A stretch of 36,784 bases of DNA, taken from the NCBI GenBank assembly GCA_902556355.1, contig CACDVW010000012.1, positions 1 through 36,784 of the forward strand, given 5' to 3'. This document shows positions 8,303-17,700 of the stretch, in pieces. The stretch's first letter is position 1; every line of letters starts with the position of its first letter. The position numbers were made by a program, and so were the translations under genes. Origin of the DNA: an uncultured SAR86 cluster bacterium (GTDB lineage Bacteria > Pseudomonadota > Gammaproteobacteria > Magnimaribacterales > D2472). Under the pieces are notes generated by a model that searched no databases, was not told the origin of the DNA, and saw only the letters and a list, made by a program, of their open reading frames with translations.

Positions 8303-8303
8303 A

Positions 8304-8338
8304 GTGCGTATTATGGGCAATTATGCCCATAATTGCAC
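8304..8338. repeat. Strong inverted repeat between ahcY and lptM
   Basis: A perfect 10-base inverted repeat (ATTATGGGCA at 8310-8319 and TGCCCATAAT at 8324-8333, four-base loop) is extended by an outer GTGC/GCAC pair at 8304-8307 and 8335-8338. It lies 9 bases after the ahcY stop and ends just before the lptM ATG on the minus strand. Neither side has a T-run, so it is not a standard intrinsic terminator. It could stabilise the metK-ahcY mRNA 3' end, attenuate read-through into lptM-lysA, or bind a regulator. Confidence 0.7.
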
Positions 8339-8347
8339 AAATTAAGA

Positions 8348-9742
8348 CTAATATTTGTAGCTTTCTTCTTTAAATGGACCTTCTTGAGGAACGTTGATGT
8401 AATCAGCTTGATCTTTGGTCAGCTTAGTTACTACACCTCCAAAACCAGCAACCATCAACGAGGCAACCTCTTCATCAAGTTTTTTAGGAAGAACTTCTAC
8501 AGTAATCATTTCTGCTTTTCTATCTTCGTCATTGATATTAGCAAAACCCTGTTTGAATAAATGTATTTGGGCCAACACTTGGTTTGCAAAAGATCCATCC
8601 ATAATTCTACTTGGATGGCCAGTTGCATTACCGAGGTTTACCAATCGACCTTCTGCCAAAAGTATTATGTAATTTTTACTTGAGAGGTCTGGTGTTCCAT
8701 CGGGTTTTGTATCTCTAAAAATTCTATGAACCTGTGGTTTAATCTCATCCCAATAGAATTCATCTCTTAAAAAAGCTGTATCTATTTCATTATCGAAATG
8801 ACCAATATTACAAACAACAGCAGTATTTTTTAGGGTAGTTAACATTGCTGAATCACAAACATTCACATTACCAGTTGTAGTAACTACTAGGTCAATATCA
8901 CCCATGACCTGCATATTTATATCTTCAGGATTTCTTGTAACAACGCCATCTTTATAACAGGAAACAACTGCGAAACCATCCATGCACGCTTGCATGGCAC
9001 AAATTGGATCTGATTCAACAACACTTACAATCATTCCTTCTTGTGCAAGGCTGGCTGCGGAGCCTTTACCTACATCACCATAACCTATTACTAAACCTTT
9101 CTTGCCTGATAACAACATGTCAGTACCTCTTTTGATCGCATCATTAAGACTATGTCTACAACCATATTTATTATCATTTTTTGCTTTAGTTACTGAATCA
9201 TTAACATTAATTGCTGGAATTTTAAGCTCACCTTTTTCAAGCATTTCTTTTAGTCTGTGCACCCCGGTAGTTGTTTCTTCTGAAACTCCATGAATATTTT
9301 CTAGCATATCTGGAAATTTTGCATGAACCATAGATGTAAGATCACTACCATCATCAAGGATCATATTTGCATCCCATGGCTTACCGTCTTTACAAATAGT
9401 CTGCTCTATACACCATTCGTATTCTTCTTCAGTTTCACCCTTCCATGCAAATGTTGGTATTCCCTTTGCTGCCATTGCAGCAGCAGCATGGTCTTGTGTA
9501 GAAAAAATGTTACAAGATGACCATCTTAATTCAGCTCCAAGATCTACAAGAGTTTCCATTAAGACAGCTGTCTGGATTGTCATGTGTATGCACCCCATAA
9601 TTTTTGCACCAGCAAGTGGTTGCTCGTCACGATACTTATCCCTTAAAGCCATTAATGCCGGCATTTCATTTTCAGCTAACGAAATTTCTCTTCTGCCAAA
9701 TTCAGCAAGATTAATATCTGCTACTTTATAGTCATTTTCCAT
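8348..9742 (-). CDS. ahcY: Adenosylhomocysteinase
   Basis: AhcY reversibly hydrolyses S-adenosylhomocysteine to adenosine and homocysteine, completing the methyl cycle begun by MetK next door. At 464 residues it is the long bacterial form. It shows [16 protein letters not shown] near the start, [15 protein letters not shown], the NAD-binding [21 protein letters not shown] and the usual tail DQADYINV...YKY with terminal tyrosine. AAGGGA 13 bases upstream of the ATG serves as the ribosome binding site. It follows metK by 25 bases, so the two are almost certainly one transcript. Confidence 0.97.
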   Translation of the reverse strand: MENDYKVADINLAEFGRREISLAENEMPALMALRDKYRDEQPLAGAKIMGCIHMTIQTAVLMETLVDLGAELRWSSCNIFSTQDHAAAAMAAKGIPTFAWKGETEEEYEWCIEQTICKDGKPWDANMILDDGSDLTSMVHAKFPDMLENIHGVSEETTTGVHRLKEMLEKGELKIPAINVNDSVTKAKNDNKYGCRHSLNDAIKRGTDMLLSGKKGLVIGYGDVGKGSAASLAQEGMIVSVVESDPICAMQACMDGFAVVSCYKDGVVTRNPEDINMQVMGDIDLVVTTTGNVNVCDSAMLTTLKNTAVVCNIGHFDNEIDTAFLRDEFYWDEIKPQVHRIFRDTKPDGTPDLSSKNYIILLAEGRLVNLGNATGHPSRIMDGSFANQVLAQIHLFKQGFANINDEDRKAEMITVEVLPKKLDEEVASLMVAGFGGVVTKLTKDQADYINVPQEGPFKEESYKY

Positions 9743-9767
9743 TTTTAATTTCCCTTTTTAATTTTTT

Positions 9768-10922
9768 TTATTGTGCAATGTCTGCAGCTTTATCAGTTTT
9801 TTCCCAAGAAAGATCAATATCTGATCTTCCAAAATGCCCGTAGGCAGCAGTTGGCAAATATATGGGCCTCTTTAAATCAAGCATATTAATTAAGCTTTTA
9901 GGTCTTAAATCAAACTCTTCTTCAACTATTTTCACAATAGCTTCCTTAGAAATTTTCTCACTATTAAATGTTTCAACATGTATAGATGTTGGTTTTGCAA
10001 CACCGATAGCATATGAGACTTGAATCTCACAATAGTCAGCAAGTCCGGCTGCAACTATATTTTTTGCTACATATCTCGCTGCATAGGCTGCAGACCTATC
10101 AACCTTAGATGGATCTTTGCCAGAGAAAGCTCCACCACCGTGTCTAGCCATACCTCCATAGGTATCAACAATAATTTTTCTACCTGTTAGTCCACAATCA
10201 CCAACAGGACCCCCAATAACAAATTTACCTGTTGGATTAATATATATATTTGTAGTGTCTAAAAGCCACTCTTCTGGAACTATAGGCTTTATAATTTTTT
10301 CCATGACTTCAGATTTTATTTCTTCTTGTGTTACGTCTTCATCGTGCTGTGTTGACAAGACCACGGCTGATAAGCCTTCAATAGTTTTTCCGTCATCAGA
10401 GTAAATTACACTAACCTGACTTTTAGCATCAGGTCTAAGCCATGAAATTTCCCCACTTTTCATTACATCAGCCTGTCTCTTTACTAGTTTGTGAGATAAA
10501 TCTATTGGAAGAGGCATAAGGGAATCAGTTTCTTTACATGCGTAACCAAACATTAACCCTTGGTCACCAGCACCTTGTTCTAAGTTTTCTCCTTCACCTT
10601 CAGTGACACCTTGAGAAATGTCTGGTGATTGCTCGAATACGAGATTAGTAAATTCACATGTATCGCCATTGAAGCCATACTCGTCATTATTGTATCCAAT
10701 ATCGTTAATTGTTTTTCTGACAATTGGTTCAAGATCAGGACTACCCAAAGAAGTAATTTCTCCAGCAATATAGACCATGTTATTTTTGATCATGGTTTCA
10801 CATGCAACTCTACTATTAGAATCTTCTGCTAAATAAGCATCTAATATTGCATCTGAAATTTGATCGCAAACTTTATCTGGATGTCCTCCTGAAACTGATT
10901 CCGATGTGAAAATATAACTCAT
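9768..10922 (-). CDS. metK: S-adenosylmethionine synthetase
   Basis: MetK makes SAM from methionine and ATP. The 384-residue protein has the expected length and motifs: [21 protein letters not shown] at the N-terminus, the [12 protein letters not shown] signature, [21 protein letters not shown] and [22 protein letters not shown] lies close upstream of the ATG as a strong ribosome binding site. It heads the leftward operon and is divergent from tkt, as in Pseudomonas-type genomes. The leader of about 100 bases shows no SAM riboswitch that I recognise. Confidence 0.97.
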   Translation of the reverse strand: MSYIFTSESVSGGHPDKVCDQISDAILDAYLAEDSNSRVACETMIKNNMVYIAGEITSLGSPDLEPIVRKTINDIGYNNDEYGFNGDTCEFTNLVFEQSPDISQGVTEGEGENLEQGAGDQGLMFGYACKETDSLMPLPIDLSHKLVKRQADVMKSGEISWLRPDAKSQVSVIYSDDGKTIEGLSAVVLSTQHDEDVTQEEIKSEVMEKIIKPIVPEEWLLDTTNIYINPTGKFVIGGPVGDCGLTGRKIIVDTYGGMARHGGGAFSGKDPSKVDRSAAYAARYVAKNIVAAGLADYCEIQVSYAIGVAKPTSIHVETFNSEKISKEAIVKIVEEEFDLRPKSLINMLDLKRPIYLPTAAYGHFGRSDIDLSWEKTDKAADIAQ

Positions 10923-11032
10923 TTAATTCTCTCCAATATACTTAAAGGTGTAATGCAAAGTACGTTTTTTTTGACAAAAACTATGTGTAAAAAAAAGATA
11001 AATCACGTGTAAGTGTATTTTATAGTAAAAAG

Positions 11033-11061
11033 TTATATTTAATCTATTAATTTACTGTCAA
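11033..11061 (-). promoter_or_regulatory. Sigma70-type promoter for the metK-ahcY operon
   Basis: On the minus strand a perfect TTGACA (11056-11061) is followed after 17 bases by TATAAC (11033-11038), an almost consensus sigma70 promoter. Transcription would start near 11026, giving a leader of about 100 bases before the metK ATG. The leader contains a CACGTG palindrome (11004-11009) and poly-T/poly-A stretches. It is the clearest -35/-10 pair in the tkt-metK spacer. Confidence 0.65.
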
Positions 11062-11102
11062 TACTATTATTATTTATTTAATTTCTAATAAATGGAAAAA
11101 AA

Positions 11103-13094
11103 TTGGAACACTCCGAATCTATAAACGCCCTAAGATTTCTTTCTATAGACGCTGTACAAAAAGCTAACAGTGGCCACCCAGGAATGCCAATGGGAATGGC
11201 TGAAATTGCAACAGCATTATGGAAAAATCATTTAAACCATAATCCATTAAACCCTCATTGGTTCAATAGAGACCGTTTTGTTTTATCCAACGGTCATGGA
11301 TCAATGCTTCTCTATAGCTTATTGCATTTAACGGGATATGAGATTTCGATGGATGATCTTAAAGATTTTAGAAAATTAAAATCTAAAACTCCCGGTCATC
11401 CTGAGTATGATCTTGATTGTGGAGTTGAAACTACTACAGGACCATTAGGTCAGGGGATTGCTAATGCTGTTGGAATGGCAATTTCAGAAAAAATACTTTC
11501 GGCTGAATTTAATTCTAAGGAACACTCGCCTATTAATCATTTTACTTATGCATTCTTAGGTGACGGTTGTCTTATGGAAGGAATATCTCATGAAGCATGT
11601 TCTTTTGCTGGGACACATAATTTAGGAAAACTAATCTGCTTTTATGATCAAAATGGAATCTCAATTGATGGAGAGATAGAAAATTGGTTTACTGATGATA
11701 CTGTAATGAGATTTGATAGTTATGGTTGGCAAACCATAGAAGTCGATGGTCACAACGTTGAGGAAATAGATCAGGCAATTATTGCTGCAAAAAATGAGAC
11801 TGAAAAACCAACTATGATTTTCTGTCGAACAACAATTGGTTTTGGCTCTCCAAATAAATCTGGAACATCAGATGTTCATGGCGCCCCTCTCGGCGAAGAA
11901 GAAATTGTAAAAACTAGAGAAGCTCTTGGATGGGAATATGCGCCGTTTGAATTACCGCAGTCAATTTATGATTTTTGGGATCAAAAATCTAAAGGAACTA
12001 GTTTAAATGAATCATGGAATGCTGAAATGGAGGCATATAAAACAAGCAATCCTGAAAAGCACGAAGAGTTAAAAAGAAGAATTGCTTCTAAGATGCCAGA
12101 AGATTTCGATAAAAAATTCATTGATTTTCTTAATCAATGTGATTCAGAAAATACTTCAATGGCAACAAGAAAAGCATCTCAGGTATGCTTAGACTTTTTT
12201 GTCAAAGAGCTTCCAGAACTTGTTGGAGGATCAGCTGATCTTACTCCTTCAAACAATACTTTTACCAAATCAAGCTCAACATTTTCAAATGAAAATCCTT
12301 CCGGCAATCACATAAATTATGGTGTTAGAGAGTTTGGTATGTCTGCAATTATGAATGGTATGGTTTTGCATGGTGGTATCAAGCCATATGGAGCAACTTT
12401 CCTTGTATTTACTGACTATGCTAGAAATGCTGTAAGACTATCTGCACTAATGGGGTTACCAGGCATATTTGTATATACGCATGACTCCATAGCTCTTGGA
12501 GAAGATGGCCCCACCCATCAACCTGTAGAGCACTTAGTTACACTAAGATCTACTCCAAATCTTTATAATTGGAGACCTGCAGACCTTGTTGAGACATCAA
12601 TTGCTTGGAAAAATGCTGTCATTTCTGAAAGCTCTCCTACATGCCTAGTTTTAAGTAGACAAAATACCAGTGCTATTAGCAGAACCAAAGAACAGATAGA
12701 CGCAATTGAGAATGGAGGTTACCTAATAAAAGAAGACGGAGATGCAACTCTCTCATTAATTGCATCTGGAAGTGAGTTACAGCTAGCCCTAGACGCATCA
12801 GATGTTTTGTTAAATGAGCATGGGATTAAAACTAATGTCATTTCAATGCCATGTCTTGATGTATTTTTAGAACAAGGCGATGATTATCAATCAAAGGTCA
12901 TTAAGCCTGACCTGCCAGCGCTTGTTATTGAGTTGTCGCATCCTAACTCTTGGTACAAAATATTAAATAAGGGTGACAAAGTCCTTGGCATTGAGTCCTT
13001 TGGTGAGTCTGCTCCTGCTAATGTTTTGCTTGAGCATTTTGGTTTCACAACTGCAAATGTTGTTGAGTTATCAAAATCATTAGTTAATGATTAA
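11103..13094 (+). CDS. tkt: Transketolase
   Basis: Transketolase transfers two-carbon units between sugar phosphates using thiamine diphosphate. The 663-residue protein matches TktA closely: SIDAVQKANSGHPGMPMGMA, RDRFVLSNGHGSMLLYSLLH, ETTTGPLGQGIANAVGMA, the ThDP motif GDGCLMEG, and the pyrimidine-domain segment YTHDSIALGEDGPTHQPVEH. The start is TTG at 11103, since there is no in-frame ATG at the homologous position; TGGA at 11093-11096 can serve as its ribosome site. It overlaps pgk by 8 bases. In many gammaproteobacteria epd lies between tkt and pgk; here it is missing. Confidence 0.96.
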   Translation: MEHSESINALRFLSIDAVQKANSGHPGMPMGMAEIATALWKNHLNHNPLNPHWFNRDRFVLSNGHGSMLLYSLLHLTGYEISMDDLKDFRKLKSKTPGHPEYDLDCGVETTTGPLGQGIANAVGMAISEKILSAEFNSKEHSPINHFTYAFLGDGCLMEGISHEACSFAGTHNLGKLICFYDQNGISIDGEIENWFTDDTVMRFDSYGWQTIEVDGHNVEEIDQAIIAAKNETEKPTMIFCRTTIGFGSPNKSGTSDVHGAPLGEEEIVKTREALGWEYAPFELPQSIYDFWDQKSKGTSLNESWNAEMEAYKTSNPEKHEELKRRIASKMPEDFDKKFIDFLNQCDSENTSMATRKASQVCLDFFVKELPELVGGSADLTPSNNTFTKSSSTFSNENPSGNHINYGVREFGMSAIMNGMVLHGGIKPYGATFLVFTDYARNAVRLSALMGLPGIFVYTHDSIALGEDGPTHQPVEHLVTLRSTPNLYNWRPADLVETSIAWKNAVISESSPTCLVLSRQNTSAISRTKEQIDAIENGGYLIKEDGDATLSLIASGSELQLALDASDVLLNEHGIKTNVISMPCLDVFLEQGDDYQSKVIKPDLPALVIELSHPNSWYKILNKGDKVLGIESFGESAPANVLLEHFGFTTANVVELSKSLVND

Positions 13095-14235
13095 ATTATC
13101 CTCATTAAAAAATATTACCAATAAAAATCTTGTTATAAGGGTTGATATGAACGTCCCTATCAAGGAGGGACATGTTCAAGACTTAACTAGAATAAAGGCA
13201 TGTCTTCCAACTATAAGATATGCTTTAGACCAGGACGCAAAAATTTTATTAGTAAGCCACCTTGGAAGACCCACAGAAGGTTTGTACGAAGAAATCTTTT
13301 CCTTAAAACCAGTTGCCAAAGCAGCATCAGAGATTTTTGGTCAGGAGGTAGAAGTAGTTAAATCTATTGAAGATCCTGCAATTTTTCAAGGAAATTCCAG
13401 TATCCAATTACTTGAAAATATAAGGTTTTTTGAAGGAGAAAAAGCAAATACTAAAGAGTTAGGAGAGAAGCTTGGCAATCTTGGAGATCTCTATGTCTTT
13501 GATGCGTTTGGAACCTCTCATAGGGAGCAGGCATCCACCCATTCATCTATTATTCATTCAAATGCAGCATGCTCAGGAATCCTGTTAGAACAAGAAATCG
13601 ATGCACTTACTAAAGCATTAAACAATACTCAAAAGCCCTATACCGCTATCATTGGCGGTGCAAAAGTTTCAACAAAATTAGAACTTATTAAGAATATTAA
13701 CTCTAAGGCTGATCACTTTATTGTTGGCGGAGGGATAGCTAATACTTTTATCAAAGCTGCAGGATATGAGGTAGGTCAATCTCTTATAGAGGAGTCCATG
13801 ATTGCTATTGCAAGGGAACTTTTAGATAAGGGAAAAGTAATACTGCCAGAAAAAGTCATTACCTCAGAGACTTTTGAAGGTAAAAATATCAGTGAAAAAA
13901 ATATTTCTGATGTTGGCATCAATGAAATGATTCTGGATCAACTTGTTAGTCAAGAAATTCAAAACATAGTTTTAAGTTCAAAAACTATTTTATGGAATGG
14001 GCCATTAGGAGTTTTTGAAAATGATTATTTTTCAAAGGGAACAGAAGAACTATCTAGAGAAATTGCAAAATCAGATGGTTTTTCAATAGCAGGGGGCGGA
14101 GAGACTCTATCTGCTATCAACAAATTTATAAACAAAGATGATGTATCATATTGTTCAACAGGCGGAGGAGCTTTTCTTGAATTTATGGAAGGAAAAGATT
14201 TACCATCTATACAGGCTTTAAAAGCTAAAATATGA
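13087..14235 (+). CDS. pgk: Phosphoglycerate kinase
   Basis: PGK interconverts 1,3-bisphosphoglycerate/ADP and 3-phosphoglycerate/ATP. The 382-residue protein has VIRVDMNVP, SHLGRP, LLENIRFFEGE, FDAFGTSHREQAST, the GGAKVSTK hinge/nucleotide region, WNGPLGVFE, and the late SIAGGGETLSA and STGGGAF motifs. These cover both domains, and the length is typical. ATG overlaps the tkt stop, implying coupling. The fba start is 16 bases downstream. Confidence 0.96.
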   Translation: MIKLSSLKNITNKNLVIRVDMNVPIKEGHVQDLTRIKACLPTIRYALDQDAKILLVSHLGRPTEGLYEEIFSLKPVAKAASEIFGQEVEVVKSIEDPAIFQGNSSIQLLENIRFFEGEKANTKELGEKLGNLGDLYVFDAFGTSHREQASTHSSIIHSNAACSGILLEQEIDALTKALNNTQKPYTAIIGGAKVSTKLELIKNINSKADHFIVGGGIANTFIKAAGYEVGQSLIEESMIAIARELLDKGKVILPEKVITSETFEGKNISEKNISDVGINEMILDQLVSQEIQNIVLSSKTILWNGPLGVFENDYFSKGTEELSREIAKSDGFSIAGGGETLSAINKFINKDDVSYCSTGGGAFLEFMEGKDLPSIQALKAKI

Positions 14236-14251
14236 AGATAGGGAGATAGTA

Positions 14252-15265
14252 ATGTCATTAAATACTTTAGAAGAAATAGCATCTTATATTGTCTCAGACG
14301 GCAAGGGTATCCTCGCTGCTGATGAGAGCAATCCAACATGCGGTAAAAGATTCGACAGCATTGGGGTTGAGTCTAATGAGGATAATAGAAGAGATTATAG
14401 AGAAATGTTATTTAGATCTTCAGGCATGAAAGATAATATCGGTGGCGTAATTCTTTTTGATGAGACTATTAGACAGAATGCTAAGGATGGAACTTCTCTC
14501 GTTGATATTATTTCTAATCAAGGCGCCCTTCCTGGAATTAAAGTTGATAAAGGGCTTCAGCCTTTTGGTGATTTAGATGAGACAGTAACTGTTGGCTTAG
14601 ATGGCTTAGATGAAAGATTAAAAGAATATGTTTCTATGGGAGCAAAATTCACTAAGTGGAGAGCTGTTATAAAAATTGGTGATGGTATGCCAACCCAAGA
14701 ATGCATTGACGCTAACATGAAGGCATTGGCTGATTATGCAAAAATTGTCCAAGATAATGGAATGGTTCCTATGGTTGAGCCAGAAGTGTTGATGGATGGC
14801 TCTCACTCAATTGAAGATTGTTATGATGCATCAGATAGATCCTTGAAATCACTCTTTAAACATCTCGCCGATAATGAAGTAAATATAAAAGGAACAATAT
14901 TAAAACCAAACATGGTTACATCAGGTTCAAGCTGTAATCAGCAAGCTGATATCGATGAAGTTGCAAGAAAAACATTGGATTGTTTAATTGCCAACGTTCC
15001 TTCAGAGCTTCCTGGAATTACTTTTTTATCTGGAGGTCAATCTGATATTTTGGCAACTGCGCATTTAGATGCCATGAATAAAATAGGTGGGTTTGAATGG
15101 AAATTAAGTTTTTCATATGGAAGAGCACTTCAGGCTGCTGCACTTAAAGCATGGGGTGGTAAGCCAGAGAATATGTTCATTTCTCAAGATGCTTTATCCC
15201 ATAGAGCTAAAATGAATAAACTTGCTTCTCTCGGAGAATGGGATCAAGGCTTAGAAGACGCATAA
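14252..15265 (+). CDS. fba: Fructose-bisphosphate aldolase, class I (eukaryote-type)
   Basis: This 337-residue enzyme is a Schiff-base class I aldolase, not the zinc-dependent class II enzyme usually found behind pgk in gammaproteobacteria. Class I marks are GKGILAADES near residues 17-26, TKWRAV at 134-139, VEPEVL with Glu176 and Glu178, the Schiff-base Lys218 in TILKPNMV, and LSGGQSD and SYGRALQ in the C-terminal half. AGGGAG lies 6-11 bases upstream of the ATG. It cleaves fructose 1,6-bisphosphate in glycolysis or joins trioses in gluconeogenesis. Non-orthologous replacement within the operon is inferred. Confidence 0.94.
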   Translation: MSLNTLEEIASYIVSDGKGILAADESNPTCGKRFDSIGVESNEDNRRDYREMLFRSSGMKDNIGGVILFDETIRQNAKDGTSLVDIISNQGALPGIKVDKGLQPFGDLDETVTVGLDGLDERLKEYVSMGAKFTKWRAVIKIGDGMPTQECIDANMKALADYAKIVQDNGMVPMVEPEVLMDGSHSIEDCYDASDRSLKSLFKHLADNEVNIKGTILKPNMVTSGSSCNQQADIDEVARKTLDCLIANVPSELPGITFLSGGQSDILATAHLDAMNKIGGFEWKLSFSYGRALQAAALKAWGGKPENMFISQDALSHRAKMNKLASLGEWDQGLEDA

Positions 15266-15268
15266 AGA

Positions 15269-15706
15269 TTGATTTCTTTAGCTCAAAGAGTCCTAGAGGC
15301 GAAAGTACATATTGATAATAAAGAATTTTCGTCAATAGGAAGCGGCCTATTGGTTTTAGTCTGTATCGAAGATTCTGATACAAATGAATCTATAGCTAAG
15401 ATGTCAGAAAAGCTTCTCAACTTTAAAATGATTGATGGTTCAAAAGGCATAACTTCTCGTTCATTAAAAGATTCAAAAGAAGAAGTTTTGATAGTAAGCC
15501 AATTTACTCTTTCAGCAATAACCAATAAAGGAAACAAACCAACATTTCATAAAGCCGCCAAGCCGGATAAAGCAAAATTAATGTATGATAAATTTGTAGA
15601 TCTTTTTAAAAAAGAACATCAGTTCGTAAAAGAGGGGAAGTTTGGCGCATCAATGAATATATCATCGATAAATAAGGGACCAGTAACATTTAATTTTAAA
15701 ACTTAA
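15269..15706 (+). CDS. dtd: D-aminoacyl-tRNA deacylase
   Basis: DTD removes D-amino acids (and glycine) from mischarged tRNAs. The 145-residue protein has the family length and both signature motifs: SQFTL at residues 77-81 with the catalytic-site Gln/Thr, and NKGPVT at 135-140 carrying the cross-subunit cis Gly-Pro. The start is TTG at 15269, three bases after the aldolase stop; it aligns with the usual MxxLxQRV N-terminus, and there is no ATG nearby. In the latter motif Lys replaces the common Asp. It appears to be co-transcribed with the glycolytic genes. Confidence 0.93.
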   Translation: MISLAQRVLEAKVHIDNKEFSSIGSGLLVLVCIEDSDTNESIAKMSEKLLNFKMIDGSKGITSRSLKDSKEEVLIVSQFTLSAITNKGNKPTFHKAAKPDKAKLMYDKFVDLFKKEHQFVKEGKFGASMNISSINKGPVTFNFKT

Positions 15707-15713
15707 TTTAATT

Positions 15714-16295
15714 ATGAAAAATATATCAGTTTTTTGTGGAGCTCATGAGGGTAACAATCCTAGATATGCTGAAGATGCGAAAAAGATTGGAGAAATTCTT
15801 GCAGCAAAAGGCATCAATGTTGTTTTTGGTGGTGGAAATGTAGGTCTTATGAAAATAGTTTCAGACGCAGCTCTTGATAATGGGGTAGACGCCATTGGAA
15901 TTGGCTTAGAATCTTTACATAATCTTGAGTTAGTGAACCCAAGATTAAAAAATCAAATAATTACAAAAACCTTATTAGATCGAAAAGATGAGTTTATGAA
16001 AAGATCAGATGCATTTATAGTGCTTCCTGGTGGCGTGGGATCTTTGGATGAGTTAGCTGAGATAATGGCTAACAACCAGCTTGGACTTATCAACAAGCCA
16101 GTGGGACTTCTTAATACCGAGGGATATTATGACCATTTGCTAGCATGGATGAAAAAGGCAGTTGAAGAAGATTTTATAACACAAGCAAATTTTAATGATT
16201 TAATAGTCTCTTCTTCGTGTGAAGATTTAGTAAATCTTATTATTGAAAATCAAAGACCTGACAATGATGATTGGACGAAAAGATTGGGTCTTTAA
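15714..16295 (+). CDS. LOG-family protein (nucleoside 5'-monophosphate phosphoribohydrolase-like)
   Basis: A 193-residue Rossmann-like protein of the LOG/lysine-decarboxylase-like family. It has GGGNVGLMKIV near residue 39, DRKDEFMKRSDAFIVLPGG with Arg90/Lys91, and PGGVGSLDEL at 105-114; the family signature is PGGxGTxxE, so Ser replaces Thr. Characterised members release the base from cytokinin riboside monophosphates or AMP-like nucleotides; older annotation as lysine decarboxylase is wrong. It starts 8 bases after dtd with no visible ribosome binding site and converges on the next gene with a 4-base overlap. Confidence 0.9.
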   Translation: MKNISVFCGAHEGNNPRYAEDAKKIGEILAAKGINVVFGGGNVGLMKIVSDAALDNGVDAIGIGLESLHNLELVNPRLKNQIITKTLLDRKDEFMKRSDAFIVLPGGVGSLDELAEIMANNQLGLINKPVGLLNTEGYYDHLLAWMKKAVEEDFITQANFNDLIVSSSCEDLVNLIIENQRPDNDDWTKRLGL

Positions 16296-16996
16296 TCTCT
16301 AGTTGTTAAGATTTTCTCATCCGAGAAGCGATACATCATATTTCTATAAACGCATATATCAGTAATATTATCCGGAGTTCCACTTGGTATGCAGCGATAA
16401 TTTGTAGAGACTCTTATGTTGTCGTGTATTGGGAGAACCTTGTGCCATAGATGCCCATGTAATATGGCAAGAGACCCTTTGCTTGGCTCAATAATTACCT
16501 CATGCCCTATCTCATTACCAAAAGAATCTGAGGGTATTATTCCTTTCTTGTGTGAGCCTGGAATTAAGACTAGCTCGCCACCTGTTGATTTATTAATATC
16601 CATTGTATAAACAAGTCTGTTGAGGTTATAGATTTCTTTATTTTCAGGATTACAGTCTTGATGCCATGCTTGTCCATTTGATGACTTATTGCTAAACATT
16701 ATCATGCTGTACAAAGACTTCCATCCACTACCAAGTATTTTTTCTGTAATCTTTTGCAATCTTTGGTCATCTTCAACAATATTAAAAATTGTTTCTCCCT
16801 CAAGCTGAGGAAACCATGGAATAACATCCGTGTCTGATTTTTCTATGAAAGTCATGTCATGTTTGTATTCAGTATCTTTTTTAAAATGACTAAGAATTTT
16901 CTGATGATAGCTATCCATCAAATTCCCATCAAAGAAATTTTCAATGTAAATGTAGCCATCTTCCTTAAACCTTTTTGAAAGATTCTCAATATCCAT
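16292..16996 (-). CDS. Phytanoyl-CoA dioxygenase (PhyH) family protein
   Basis: A 234-residue Fe(II)/2-oxoglutarate-dependent oxygenase. The double-stranded beta-helix ligands are visible: His112 and Asp114 in WHQD, the distal His185 in HLWHKVLP, and Arg195 in NIRVSTNY as the probable 2-oxoglutarate carboxylate contact. The substrate is unknown; PhyH-like enzymes act on acyl-CoAs, ectoine, phosphonates and many small molecules. It occupies the end of the tatABC transcript, where E. coli has tatD, and its ATG overlaps the tatC stop (TAATG), so it is co-translated with the Tat genes. Confidence 0.88.
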   Translation of the reverse strand: MDIENLSKRFKEDGYIYIENFFDGNLMDSYHQKILSHFKKDTEYKHDMTFIEKSDTDVIPWFPQLEGETIFNIVEDDQRLQKITEKILGSGWKSLYSMIMFSNKSSNGQAWHQDCNPENKEIYNLNRLVYTMDINKSTGGELVLIPGSHKKGIIPSDSFGNEIGHEVIIEPSKGSLAILHGHLWHKVLPIHDNIRVSTNYRCIPSGTPDNITDICVYRNMMYRFSDEKILTTRD

Positions 16997-17700
16997 TAAA
17001 TTTTATCCTTTGAAATTAGCAATCCTAATTCAAAAAGAAGCCACATTGGGATGGCTAAAAATAACTGAGAAAAAACATCTGGCGGTGTTAGAATCATTCC
17101 TAAAATAAAAAATAACACAATTAAGTATGGTCTCGCCTTCTTTAATTTCTCTTTCTTTGCAATACCAGATCTTATTATTAGGTATGTTGCTACTGGCATC
17201 TCAAAAGCAACTCCAAAAGCAAAAGTAACCTTAAGAACAAAATTTAAATATTGACTTATATCAGTCATAACAACAATTGAATCAGGAGCAGAGTTAATAA
17301 AAAAACTAAAGATAATCGGACATACAACGTAATATGCAAAAGCCACACCTGCGACAAATAAAAAAATTGTTGATGTCATTAAGGGAAGAACTAAGCTTTT
17401 TTCATTTTTATAAAGGCCCGGAGACATAAAGAGCCACATCTGATAGAAGAAATAAGGCATGCTCAGTAATAGCGCCACAAATAGAGTTAATTTTATAGGC
17501 GCCATAAATGGCGAGCTTACTCCAGTAGCAATCATTGAGCTGCCACTAGGCAAAACAGACATCAGTGGTGATGCCACAAAAGAATATATTTCTGAAGCAA
17601 ATGGCAATCCGATAATGGTAAGAACCCCCATACAAATTAATGTTTTAATCAATCTAGATCTAAGTTCTATTAGATGAGATGAAACTGAGCTGCTATTCAT
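16996..17700 (-). CDS. tatC: Sec-independent protein translocase TatC
   Basis: TatC is the polytopic receptor subunit of the twin-arginine translocase. The 234-residue protein has the conserved HLIELRSRLIKTL N-terminus, several hydrophobic spans (six expected), the periplasmic-loop YQMWLFMSPGLY.NE segment, FAFGVAFEMPVATYLI, and LTPPDVFSQLFLAIPMWLLFELG at the end. I chose the ATG at 17700 rather than an in-frame TTG six codons upstream; the ATG overlaps the end of tatB by 8 bases. Confidence 0.95.
   Translation of the reverse strand: MNSSSVSSHLIELRSRLIKTLICMGVLTIIGLPFASEIYSFVASPLMSVLPSGSSMIATGVSSPFMAPIKLTLFVALLLSMPYFFYQMWLFMSPGLYKNEKSLVLPLMTSTIFLFVAGVAFAYYVVCPIIFSFFINSAPDSIVVMTDISQYLNFVLKVTFAFGVAFEMPVATYLIIRSGIAKKEKLKKARPYLIVLFFILGMILTPPDVFSQLFLAIPMWLLFELGLLISKDKI

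Noticed and set aside
8304-8338. Intrinsic terminator after ahcY
   Set aside because: The stem is strong, but there is no T-run on either side; reported as an inverted repeat instead.
9102-9731. Opposite-strand ORFs inside ahcY
   Set aside because: They are shadows of a strongly conserved gene, with no family resemblance and no initiation signals.
10923-11032. Possible SAM riboswitch in the metK leader
   Set aside because: The leader is mostly poly-A/poly-T with one CACGTG palindrome. I could not match the core of SAM-I, SAM-II or SAM-V, so no riboswitch is claimed.
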